A DNA stretch of 64,000 nucleotides from Takashimella koratensis (taxonomy: Eukaryota > Basidiomycota > Tremellomycetes > Trichosporonales > Tetragoniomycetaceae), in the NCBI GenBank assembly GCA_003116875.1, contig BCKT01000004.1:314845-378844 (forward strand). Reading direction: 5' to 3'. A program made the translations under genes and the position numbers. Shown here one piece after another: positions 23,892-34,533 of this stretch (its first letter is position 1; the number at the start of each line of letters is the position of its first letter). The notes under the pieces were generated by a model, which saw nothing but the letters and a program-made list of their open reading frames with translations, did not search any database and had not been told where the DNA came from.

Positions 23892-26395
23892 TCGTAGGCA
23901 CCGCCACCTCTGTCTTCGACTACTGAGTTTGTCTTCAGCAAATTCTATCCAGTCCAGACTCGAAATGATCTCGGAAGATTTGTCATTTGTCGATACCATA
24001 TCACTCAATATCTCTGACACGTCTCGTTTCGTACTTTGCCTCTTCCATCCTGGCCCGTTCACTTGCTCCCTCCCTCCCTCGCCTCGGGTCCGGTCAAAGC
24101 TAGTCTTATCGCTTGTCTGGCCTGGTAATCGGTGTCTGGTGTCTGGTGTCGACGTAGGTTCCAAAAGTCGTTTTTTGTTGTAGAATACAAGGTTGTATCG
24201 CATAGTACCAGGTCCAGGCGATCCCGTCGTCCGGGGAGCTGAGGTTCAGAATCCGCGGGGATAAAGTGGGGCGGGGATGCGTTGGAAAGCTAGGTACATA
24301 GCTGCTCTAGATAGATAGACGATGCACCTACACTCATGCCCCATACGTACGTCACGGTGCTGTCCCGTCGACTCCGAGTGACGGTCCGCTGCTCCGTCAC
24401 GTTTTCCCCTCAATGGGTATCGGTTCCATGGGAACGGACGGCCGTAACGAGGAAAAGAATGGTAGTGCGCAAACGTAAACACGAAACAAAACGAAACTCG
24501 CGCAGCCTCACTGCTTCGTTCTCACGGTTCTGGCCCGGACTCATGATGGCGTATTGAGCCGATGAAATTACTCAGAAGGCACAGAAGGTTTGAATTTATC
24601 CGCTTTGCTCCCGGCTCTTCAAACGCAAGCAAGCACAAGCACAAAGGTTTGGGTTGAATAGGTGTACGACATACATAACGATACTGGAGGCTAGGAGCCG
24701 GCGCTGAACACGGAAGAGACCCGTTCAAAGCCTATTTTGACGATTATCGCTTAGCTACCAGGTTCCTCGATTATCCTTTACATTCTACATTCGTCGGGTA
24801 TTCGACATGTGTCCAGATGGTCGTCTGGACACTTCTGGGCCCGGTCTAAGCCCACTTGACAGCGACGTACTCGCTCGTCGGTTTATTGTACCCACCAACC
24901 AGGATGTACGTACATATGTAATTCAGCAATACAAGTGCCCAGAGGAGCGAGCGGATGTCAGCAACCGAGAGCCCCGGAGTCAACAGTGAACAAACTCGAC
25001 TCGACTCGACTCCGGGCCGTCCCTTCTCCGCGGGACAGGTTCGTACGGTACCTTTTTGCTTGCTCAAACCGATCACGGTCTTACCCCCGGTCTCGGCGCG
25101 GCGGTCTCACCTACCCGTCCGTACTCGCTCGATCATACCCCACTTTCACCCCTCTAATCCCCCTCTACCAGTTTCCATCAATTCTGTCTCCGGACTTTAC
25201 CTCCGGCGCACCCACTCTAACCGACCCACCACCCATCCCTCGGTACCTTTTCCCTTCCATGATCGGCGGCTTCAGACATGTGATAAAGCCGATATCGGCG
25301 TATTGGTGAAACTCTGATCCAATAGCGTGCCACGGGATCCGGGAACACGGGATAGGTTCTCGACAACGACGATTTGGTCGTCGACGCTGTCTGTCTCCAT
25401 TCACACCTCGACTAGTGTTCGGTGCCAAGTCCGAGGTGCCGCCGCACGCACAGCTCCCCCGCGTCCGAGCTCTTAGAGCGGGCTGAAGGAGGGCGCGGGG
25501 ATAAGCATCCGATATGAGATCCGGGCCAATCCATCCATCAGTGTACCCAAGCCTCGGACCTAGCCCAGGCTCGCCCTCGTCCCGGCGACCCAACACATCC
25601 CTCCCTACCATCTATGGCGCTTGATCCTTGCTCACCGGGCTTGGCACGTCGAATGACAGATACAACCGAATCGAAGATTGCCAGACCCGCAGGATGACCG
25701 ATGTCGACGTGCCTTTGAGAGCGAAATGACGGATTCAGACGGCTCGAAATACCAATCTACCTTGCGGAATAACAGATGGCGCAGTCACGTGACGGCGGTG
25801 GGATTTGTATTTGCCCGTTTTATTTGTATTTATATCTCATATCGGCTCCGTTCTCATCGTCCATCCCCCGGCCATTCGTCATTTTCCCTTCTCTCATCGA
25901 CAGCAGCTCCTCCCACCTCCCACCTCCCTCCTCCAGCCTCAGCTCTCTTTCTCCCTCCCGACCACCCCACAGCCCGCCCACGGACATATCCCGCATTCTC
26001 GGCTCTGTGAATTTGTATTTCCCCCTTCTGGCTTCCAAAGCCCGCTAGCGTCGTCCACGCTCATCGCCTTCCCAATCTCAATCCCCCTTGCCGACCCCCT
26101 TCCCCTGACCCCAGTTGCTTCACACGACCCCTTTCGCCTTTGCCCAAGCCTACCTCGCTTGCTCGGCCCAACCCCAAGCCACACCTACATTCAACGGCCG
26201 CGGCCCACTCGTAATCCACTGCCTTCCCACCCCCCCGGCTCATCTGACGATGGCCCTACCCGACCGCGTCGGACGAGCCTAGAACCCCGCAACCTGCACA
26301 CCCCCTCGCTGCTACCCTTGCACCTTGCGCCTTGCCCACCTCGCCCTGCCCAATCGATTTGTGTATAAATCAAGCGCAGGCCGCTCTTTGTGCAA
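23892..26395. other. Long intergenic region upstream of ERT1-like regulator
   Basis: About 2.5 kb without a supportable gene. It contains a perfect 9-bp inverted repeat (24809-24832) and a strongly pyrimidine-rich 5' leader from about 25830 to 26390. Several long open frames in the leader are compositional artefacts. A long regulated promoter and leader is common for transcription-factor genes in these fungi. Confidence 0.5.
24809..24832. repeat. Perfect 9-bp inverted repeat with 6-base loop
   Basis: GTGTCCAGA and TCTGGACAC are exact inverted copies around TGGTCG. It lies in the long region between the IBtk-like gene and the ERT1-like gene and could be a hairpin in RNA or a dyad protein-binding site. 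Confidence 0.8.
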
Positions 26396-29092
26396 ATGTC
26401 CCCAGAACCACCAGATCGACGGCGTCCTCCTAGTCGGTCACTCGACAACCGTAACGGTACAGCCACTGTCAACCACACCCCCACCACCGCCAACAGCGAC
26501 AGCCACTCCTTCATCGACATCAAACCCTCTCTCGCTGCTGGTTCTTCCCGATCTGTTGTCGCTCCACCCCCGCGTAAATCTTTACCACCGCAACGACAGC
26601 CCAACCCACCTAGTCGATCCTCCGCCTCGCTGCCACACCCTCGCCAGCGCCCTATCCAACCCCAACTCGCACCCACCCCTACCCCAACTGCACCCGCCCC
26701 CTCCCAGACCGTCGCGGTTAGCCAACATCGTCCCGCTTCGTCCACTCGTAAACAGCCTCGCCCTCGGCAAATCCAGACCGAGTCCCAAGCCCTACCTCAG
26801 TCTCAGTCATCTTCCACATCCTCGTCCGCCTCGCCGTCTCCACGCACGATGCTTACTGCGACCCGGCCACAGAACATCTTGCCTCCAGCATACGATGTCT
26901 ACAACGGTGCCGGATCAGCGAGCGGGAGCGGTATGAGCTCGTGGGGGATGGTCGGACCGACTATCTCACCCAGCCGCCTCACGTTCTCAAGTACCGCGCC
27001 GACATCCTCGTTCACTGCCACCACTGCCCCGTCGGCCGCGGCTGGGCGTGGTGTCAAGCGCCCGTTGGCTGGAGGAGAGCACTCCCGGAGTCCCTCCCCC
27101 TCGGACTCGGAAGCAGACGAGCACTCGCCAAAGTTTCACAAGGATAAGAGGTCGAAACGCAAGGGCGGAAAGGCCTGTGTCTATTGCCGAAGAAGGTGAG
27201 TTAGGAGTCAGTGGTATCTATGCTGCACAGCTGACATTGCTCTTCTAGTCATATGGTGTGTGAGGGAGGCCGGCCGTGTGAGAGATGGTGAGTGGGCTTT
27301 ACTTCCTCTACGAATCCAAACTAACACCTCACCCAGTATAAAACGAGACATTGCCCACCTCTGCCGAGACGTCACACCACCTGTCCACCCTGCGAAAAAG
27401 ACATCCAAGAAGTCGCCCGTCTCCGACTCCCAGCCCTTGGTCGATTCCGTCCTCTCCACCGTAACAACGACTACCTCGAGCCAACCACAGTCTCAATACC
27501 AGCCCCAACCCGCGCCTCAGCCCCAATCTCAGGTCCAACCCATCTTCGGAAGCTCCACCGCCTCGTGGCCGCTCTTGCCCGACTCCTCTGGCGCTACCGG
27601 AGCGACATTCGACGCCACCATTCAGCCAGGAAGCGCAGCCATGTCCAGGAGCAGCTCAAATAACGGCGGGTGGGGGTCGTGGGGTGTTGCCTCGAACGGC
27701 GAGCTCGGCGCGTTGTCGTGAGTCCGGTTAAATGGCGCTTTGTTTGTGTTTACGAGCTGACTCACCGGTACAGCGAGTTTATCAAGTCTCTCGAAGGATT
27801 GGACTTCCCCGCTGGCCTTCTCGATGGGCTTACTCAGGCCGATATGAACCCTCAACTCGTAAACAACCAAACTTCTGCCGTCTTCCCGTCCACCGATCCG
27901 TTCGCATCGGCAAGCTCCCTCGGCATGACCAATGGATTCACCGATGTACCTGTCAAGTCCGCCCCACTGGACACTCCAAAACTCCTCGGCGTGTCGCCCA
28001 TGTACGTCTTCTCACAATCACCTCTTCTTCTTCGCTTGAGATATAGTCAGGCCTTGCTGACATAATCGTAGCGACCAGTACTTACTCGCTGCAGCGGACC
28101 AGCCCGATGGATCGAGGGCATCGCGATTGACCCAGGTGATCAGGGCCAAGCACGAGGCGGGTTTGCTCAGGCCCTACGACTATGTGAGAGGTTACGAGCG
28201 GATGAATCGGTGGATGGAGTCGGGGAGGGCGTCACCGAAACGAGACGATGGGAGCGAATCGTTACGAGGGAAGGGACGAAGTGTTGCTAGTAAGTACTGG
28301 TCGTGCCAGACTATCAGACCATGTGCTGATTGTATCAAGTGCCGATAGCCCCGCCGTCCGGGAGTAGTATCTCCCCCGAATCTCGACGCCGTATCCTCGC
28401 TGCACTAGCCGGATTCCGACCCAAATTCCGTCAAATCGCCCGAACCCTAACCGACGTCGACCTCGTCTTTGTCGAAGAAGCAATCGAACGTCTAATGCTC
28501 CAATACGATCGAGCCCTTGCGTCCATCCACACCCCCTCGTGTATCTGGCGAAGAACAGGGGAGATTCAAAAGGCGAATCAGGAGTTTGCGAAACTTACGG
28601 GGATACCGGCGCATATGTTTAGGAATGGGCAATTGTGTGTTTACGAGCTCATGGATGAGGATAGTGCGGTTAGGTATTGGGAGAGTTATGGGAAGGTCGC
28701 GTTTGATAAAGGTGAGTCCGGGTGAGAGTGGGTCATGTGTTGTTGGATCAAACACGTACTGATAGAGTATTCTTGTTTTAGGCCAGAGTCACATCTACAC
28801 ACACTGCACGCTCAAAGTCCCTCGATCTTTAACTCGGATTCAATCAACCTACACGACACCAGCAACCCTCGCCGCACACCCACCTCCAATCACCGGGATG
28901 CCCGAATTAAACCTCCCCCAGCCCCTCGGCGGCCTCAACGGATCAACGTATAGCTCCGGCAACGTCAATGAGAATACGGAAGGGCCGGGTGTCGAGCAGT
29001 ACTCGGTGATCAGGACGTGCTTCAGTATAACGATTAGGAGGGATAAGTATAATATCCCCGTCGCGATTATGGGTCAGTGGATCCCTTTCTGA
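26396..29092 (+). CDS. ERT1: Zn2Cys6 + PAS transcription factor, ERT1/AcuK gluconeogenesis regulator family
   Basis: Seven exons: 26396-27195, 27249-27287, 27337-27717, 27774-28001, 28072-28289, 28340-28711 and 28782-29092 (TGA), about 782 residues. After a Pro/Ser/Gln-rich N-terminus of about 255 residues comes the zinc cluster, residues about 259-292: KACVYCRRSHMVCEGGRP then CERCIKRDIAHLC, with all six cysteines present. It is split by two introns. A Gln-rich region follows, then a PAS-like domain from about 28520 (CIWRRTGEIQKANQEFAKLTG; CVYELMDEDSAVRYWE) and the family's C-terminal SVIRTCFSITIRRDKYNIP...MGQWIPF. ERT1/AcuK/Rds2 proteins activate gluconeogenic genes on non-fermentable carbon. 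Family assignment is strong; targets here are inference. Confidence 0.9.
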
Positions 29093-29416
29093 GCTAGGTT
29101 GAGAAAGAGGATGGGTAGGGAAGAGATAAGGAAAGAAGACGAAGTAGGAGACGGTGTGGAGCGAGAAGGTAGAGAGTGAAGACTGGCTTGATGGGTTGTT
29201 AGAGTTGAAATGGTCAAGGTTTGAATGCTGAGGATTGACCAATCTTTCTCGATTCTTCAGAATTGCTTCATACATCCTTTACTGGAAATCTGCTATTTCG
29301 CTATTCATATCTGCTCTCTCATCTACTTGTACCACTAGTGCATTGGTCGCATCGGTAGTCGCTATGACAACTCATCTCTCCAGACTATCTGCACCGTTCA
29401 GAATGGACTCGCGGGA
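29093..29416. other. Convergent 3' region
   Basis: About 320 bases between the stop codons of the ERT1-like gene (+) and the PYD3-like gene (-). No ORF with coding features; it should hold both 3' UTRs. Confidence 0.5.
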
Positions 29417-31095
29417 CTAGCTTTCGGCGGCGATGATGCGGTCGTAGCGTACCACGGCATCGAGGAGGACTTGAGCACCGATAGTGCTGGAAGGGAATCA
29501 TGGTTAGCTGAACTGAAATACGGTCGTCGGAGGAAACTCACATGTCCTCGGGTGAAGAGTATTCGGAAGGATGGTGAGAAACACCCTCTTTGCATCGGAT
29601 AAACACCATGGCAGTGGGACAATGTTTACTCGTGTGTACGCTGTGTATATCAGCCTGCTTCGGGGTCCTCTGTTCTCTCCTCGTGGACTCACGAATCATG
29701 ACCCGCTCCACTAACGATCGAATGCTTTGGGTACCCTTCACAAGCTTTCTCCACACACCCTACAGCGACTTTATCAAACTCTACTGCGGCATTATTCGCA
29801 ATCTCTCTAAATTATTCCACTTCCACTCCCTTTGCCTCTTTACTCAACTCCTCCAACTTGTCCCTTAACGCTTTCTCCATCGCATCGATCTCTTCGTCCC
29901 TTTGATGTCTTATATCCAGATGGAAAACTACATTATTCATGATACAATTCGTTCTGAGGACTGTATCGCTTCCGATCCTTCCGATAGTTGCTAGACCATT
30001 GAACTTGTGGGCAGTAGTTTCGGCCGAAGAGACGAAACGAGCGAAGACGCCAAGTGGGTCACGACGGAATGACATGGGTGTGGTACCTGCGTGAGAGCCC
30101 CGGCGTTGCAGCTTGATCTCGAACCACCGAAGTGCCTGGACTCCGGAGACGGCGGCAATGGGGGAAAAAGTAGTGTCGAGGATAGGACCCTGCTCGATGT
30201 GGAGCTCGAAATGAGCCTTGAGAGGGATAGAGAGGTAAGAGGATGGTGTAGCGCCGAGGAAACCGTGCTTGATCAGTTCAGATTTGAGGGTGATACCCTC
30301 CGTGTCGGTCCGAGAGTGACTGAGGGGATCGGTATAGACATATCAGCAGCTGTAAAAAGAAACAGACGACGTGATACTCTTCGAGAAAGCGACTCACCCA
30401 AACTCGAGAGTACTGTGATGCGCCCAAACCCCGCTCCCTAACATGGCAGGTACAAACCTCGCCCCTTCCTCGTCTGTCCAGACCACCACCGCTAACGGAT
30501 GATGCGTCCTGTACCTTGCCTCATGCACGATTCTGAGCACTTCCAACCCAGCGAGGACACCGAGGATCCCATCCTACCGACCTCCAGTGGGCTCAGTGTC
30601 AAGGTGCGACCCCATAGCGATAGGCGAAGAGTCGACGAGACCTGGTCGAACGGCGAAGATGTTCCCCATGGAGTCAATGGTCACGGTACATCCTAGTGAC
30701 TCGACTTGGGAGATGAACCACCGTCGTACTTTTGCATCGTCTGCGTTGAGCGCCAAGCGGTCTGTCCCAATAAGTATAGAGGTGTGTGTTTGGGTGGACA
30801 GGGTTGGGAGTATGAGGGAGAAGTGACTCGGACTCACTCATACCCCCGTCAGGAGTACTGCTCGGATCAGTATCAGGTTTGATGACGACGCAACAGTTGG
30901 AAATGTTACTCACCAGCCCTATTGACACGATTCATGCAGGGTCTCGTTCATTCGTTGTCCGTTGACGGAGAGAATAGTAGTGATCCCTCGCTCTTCGCCA
31001 CGGAGACGAAGCGTCCCGTGGCCGAGGGCTGTAGCCGCTGTGACGGTGGCGGTGGCGGTGGCGGTGGCGGTGGCGGTGGCGGTGGACGAGGACAT
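29417..31095 (-). pseudogene. M20-family N-carbamoyl amidohydrolase (PYD3/beta-ureidopropionase-like) with three in-frame stops
   Basis: Minus-strand exons are 31095-30914, 30857-30838, 30761-30398, 30319-29693, 29640-29542 and 29486-29417 (normal TAG at 29417-29419); 453 codon positions, the family's usual length. Family motifs follow each other in one frame: TPDGGM, RLALNADD, MGSHLDTEPTGGR, DGILGVLAGLEVLR, WTDEEGARF, HFELHIEQGPIL, GSHAGTTPM, VSGAGHDS and SHHPSEYSSPED. The di-metal His, Asp and Glu ligands are all kept. The frame is broken only by TAG at 30921-30919 (codon 59), TAG at 30576-30574 (codon 130) and TAA at 29814-29812 (codon 358). There is no frameshift and no lost splice site. 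Such enzymes hydrolyse N-carbamoyl-beta-alanine or related N-carbamoyl amino acids in pyrimidine or hydantoin catabolism. Called a pseudogene for caution; editing, readthrough or a strain allele are alternatives. Confidence 0.8.
31045..31085 (-). repeat. ACCGCC hexanucleotide repeat coding for Thr-Ala
   Basis: Almost seven perfect copies of a six-base unit within exon 1 of the PYD3-like gene. It encodes alternating Thr-Ala immediately after the start codon and keeps the frame. Confidence 0.9.
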
Positions 31096-31506
31096 GGTAC
31101 TGTGTTGACGTGGAAGGGTAGGTTACGAGGAGGTCCCAGAGACGTGTCAGGTGGACTCGCCAGAAGGTCAAAGCAAGTGAATTAGACCGAAGGTGGGCTA
31201 AGGAGCAGTGGTAGACTTGTAGAGCTATCCATGGACCTGCCTTATCTCTCTGCCTAGACCGGTGGGCTTTGGGCTCTTCCGATATCTAGGCCGGGTGAAT
31301 ACCCGCCAACCAATTACCTATCCTCAGTCCCTCTTTCCCTATCTTTCGCTACTGCATTCTAATCACGTGATTCCTTTGACGTGTCACGGACGTGGAGGCT
31401 TTCGAATTCACTCGTCGTCTTTTTCTGTACATCTCCTCTGCACATTCTCACTCCCCCCCTCCCCATCGCTCATCGTCTGCTAGCCAGACGCCTTCACCCT
31501 CTCATC
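31096..31506. other. Divergent promoter, PYD3-like gene and Lhs1-like gene
   Basis: 411 bases between two start codons in opposite orientation. It should carry both promoters. A CACGTGA-type site (ATCACGTGATTC, about 31364-31375) lies about 140 bases before the Lhs1-like ATG. No ORF. Confidence 0.5.
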
Positions 31507-34500
31507 ATGCGTTTCCCACCGATCTTCATCTCACTGCTCTTGCTCCTCCTCGCTCCGGCTATCCGCGCAGCTATCCTCGCCATCGACCATGGAGCAGAAT
31601 TCACAAAACTCTCCCTTGTCAAGCCCGGTGTGCCGTTCGATGTACTCTTGGATAAAGATAGTAAACGCAAGATCAGCTCAGTAGTCGGATGGAAGCGCGA
31701 TGATCGCGTGTTTGGACAAGAAGGGAAGATGGCGGTGAGTCGAGACTAACCTGATGGTGGAATCGAGTCACCTATCGCGTGAACTATTACCTACCAGACC
31801 TCTACTAACACGAACTAGGCCACGCGGTTCCCAGATACACACTACCCCTACGTCAAACCGCTCCTTGCCTCTGGCGCACTCCCTACCATGCCCATCTACC
31901 CCAACCCTCCTACTCTCCTTCCCGACGGCAGTTTGATCTTCCCCCACCCTTCTCCTCCTGCGCACGTCCACCCTCCGCCCGCTAGCTCTGACGCTGTATG
32001 GACTCCTTCCGCTCTCCTCGCCCATCAACTATCCTACTACCGTTCCCTTGCCGAGTCCACCGCCAAGCCCGATACCGTCACGCAGGCGATCGTTACTGTC
32101 CCCGCATGGTGGACGCACGCCCAGCGCCGAGCCTACCGAGACGCCCTAGACCTCGCGGGTCTTTCGTGCCTCGCCATGATCGGGGACGGGACAGCAGTTG
32201 GTCTCAACTACGCCATGACTCGCACGTTCCCAAATTACAATCCCGAAACAGGCGAAGGAGAACGCGAGATCCACGTCGTCTACGATTCAGGCGCACTTCA
32301 GACCACAGCCACGGTTTTGGCGTTCTACCAGACAAGTTACCTCCCGACACCCAAGTCCAAGACACTGATCAACACGACCCATGTCGATGTCCTCGGTGTC
32401 GGATGGGAAGAGGTTGGTGGTGTGCAGTTGGATCTGGCGGTGCAGGAACTCTTGGTTCAAGATTTTGTGAAGAAAACCGGTCTGGAAACAGTTAGGCAGG
32501 ACAAGAGGGCAATGGCAAAGCTCGCAAAGGAGGCAGTGAGGGTCAAGCACATTCTTAGTGCAAACCAGGAGAGCTCGGCAGCGGTAAGTAAAGTGGTTGT
32601 CATATCGTCAGATATGACCTCTAGTCATAGGACACGTGCTAATGACAATCCCTCCAGATCGAATCCCTCTTCAACGACCGTGATTACCGGTCCCACGTCT
32701 CTCGCGCCTCTCTCGAAGAACTGATGACCGAATCATCCGTCCTCTTCTCCAGCCCTATCACCTCTGCTCTCTCCGCCTCCAACCTTGGTCTGGGTGACAT
32801 TACCTCGTTCATCCTTTTCGGCGGCAACTCTCGAGTTCCCTTTGTCCAGTCGGCTGTCCGCTCTCTTCTCGGCTCTGCAGAGGACCGAATCGCACAAAAC
32901 GTCAACACGGACGAAGCGGCGGTCCTAGGTGCCGCGTTCTATGGAGCTGCACTCAGCAAACAGTTCAAGATGAAGAGCATGGAGATCACGGAACGCGCTG
33001 TCTACGATGTCACAGTTGATGGAGAGGCCTTCTTCCCTCGTGGTTCCAAGTTGGGAGAGAAGAAGGCGTTGACGGTCCCACCAGCGGACCAGGTCGACCT
33101 TGTTTTCGCCGAGAACGGGTGAGTCCGTTATCAAAGCCTCGCGTGATTCCACTTCAATGGCTGACTTTAATCAAGTGTCCCTATCCTCGGCCTGTCGATT
33201 CCCGACGTCACCACCACCTTGTCCAACTTTTCCTCTCCCTCGCCCGTGATCAACATCACGATGCGACTCGACCACCGCGGCTTTGTGTCCGCCGCCAACG
33301 CGGTTCTCACGTTGTCCGAGGCACCCAAGGACGGCGGGGTCGCCGGGGCTCTCAAGGGTTTGTTTGGAGGGAAGAAGGACAAGGCTGCGGGTGACGAGGA
33401 AACTGCCGAGGTCGAGGAGGCGGTCAAGGTGGAGAAAGTCGCGCTCAAGTTTAAAGAGACGGCGTTGGGCTCCAAGGCGTTGATGTCAGAGGAGAGGCGT
33501 ACCATCCAGGCTCGGTGAGTAGGGCGTACTGAACGTGTTCCAACTCCTGTGACGCTTGAGGTTCGCACAACGAGCTGACTTGAACCCAGCCTCACGTCCA
33601 TCTCGACCTACGAAGCCGCCATGACTGCGCGTGAAGAGGCTAGGAACATGCTCGAGGGGTACCTCTACCGCTTATCCAACTTGATCAACGACGAAGCTGC
33701 GGATAACAAAGCCGTGCTTGACTTTTCGACCCCAGCGGAGCGAGAGCCGATTCGCAAGTTGCTCGGCGAGACGTTTGAGTGGTTGAACGAGGAGGCCGAG
33801 AGCGCGGATGTTACCACGCTCTTGGCGAAGAGATCTGCAATTGAGTGAGTACGATGGAATGACTAAGGATTTACCCCTGTCCCTCTGCTGACATCACCAG
33901 GGCACTGGAACAACCGATCATCACCCGTTTCAACGAGTATCGTACCCGCCCCAAAGCCATCGAAGACTTTCAACAAGCCATGTTTGCCGGCCGTGCTTTC
34001 CTCGTCGAAGCTCGTCAAAACGTCTCCGATGCCAAACTCGCAGCTGAGAACGCTACACCGGAATCACCAGTCGCTCCACCTAAATTCACTGATGTCGAGT
34101 TGGACGATGTCGAGCGCCAGATGAAGGAGAATGAGGTTTGGATGGACGAATTGATGAATGTTCAAGTTACGTTGGAGGAGGAGAAGACGAGTGATCCGGT
34201 GATCTTCACAAAGGATTTGAATGAGAGGGGGAAAAAGTTGCAGATGACTGTGAGTGTTGTTTCGGCTTTGGGTAAACGGGATGACGATGGTTGGGCTGTC
34301 AAGGAATAGTAACTGATGAACTATGGGTGTAGGTGCTGCGCTTGACGAGTCGAAAGAACCCACGAGCGCCAAGGCCGTCAACGTCGAGTACGACAGCGAC
34401 GACGACGACATCTGCGACCGAATCAGCGACGAACGCGGAGGAAGCGACAGCGTCGCCGACTTTGACTGATTCAGCGGAGGCGACCCAAGCGACGCCTGAA

Positions 34501-34533
34501 GAACCGCCGCACCACGTCGAGGGCGAGCTTTGA
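31507..34533 (+). CDS. LHS1: ER-lumenal Hsp70-family chaperone, Lhs1/Grp170 (HYOU1) class
   Basis: Exons 31507-31734, 31819-32583, 32658-33118, 33176-33514, 33590-33844, 33901-34249 and 34333-34533 (TGA); about 865 residues. A clear signal peptide (MRFPPIFISLLLLLLAPA, then IRA) precedes the Hsp70 ATPase start AILAIDHGAEFTKLSLVKPG, which is the Grp170-type variant of the DLGT phosphate loop. Further ATPase motifs are TVPAWWTHAQRRAYRDA, VVYDSGALQTTATV, VDVLGVGWEEVGGVQLD and ITSFILFGGNSRVPFVQ. A long C-terminal helical region follows (TRFNEYRTRPKAIEDF). Lhs1 is the nucleotide-exchange factor for BiP in the ER. The protein ends in EGEL, a weak match to HDEL/KDEL. The last exon is Thr/Ser-rich. 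Orthology to Lhs1 is inferred from motifs and domain order. Confidence 0.88.

Noticed and set aside
23635..23907. Leucine/histidine/proline-rich ORF on the minus strand
   Set aside because: Antisense shadow of the Gly/Arg-rich tail of the IBtk-like gene.
25805..26368. 187-residue Ser/Pro-rich ORF upstream of the ERT1-like gene
   Set aside because: Composition of a pyrimidine-rich leader; no conserved motif and it is out of frame with the downstream gene.
29812..30075. Separate short gene on the minus strand starting MSFRRDPLG
   Set aside because: It is an internal piece of the PYD3-like gene bounded by the third in-frame stop; its ATG is within the conserved GTTPMSFRRD motif.
29417..31095. 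Genome-wide reassignment of TAG/TAA to an amino acid
   Set aside because: Several well-defined genes here end at TAG (sugar porter, UDP-glycosyltransferase, AVT-like, FAD oxidoreductase) or TAA (hydrolase) at the expected protein end, and the PYD3-like gene itself has TAC codons for Tyr.
30932..31171. Histidine/arginine-repeat ORF on the minus strand
   Set aside because: Out-of-frame reading of the ACCGCC repeat in exon 1 of the PYD3-like gene.
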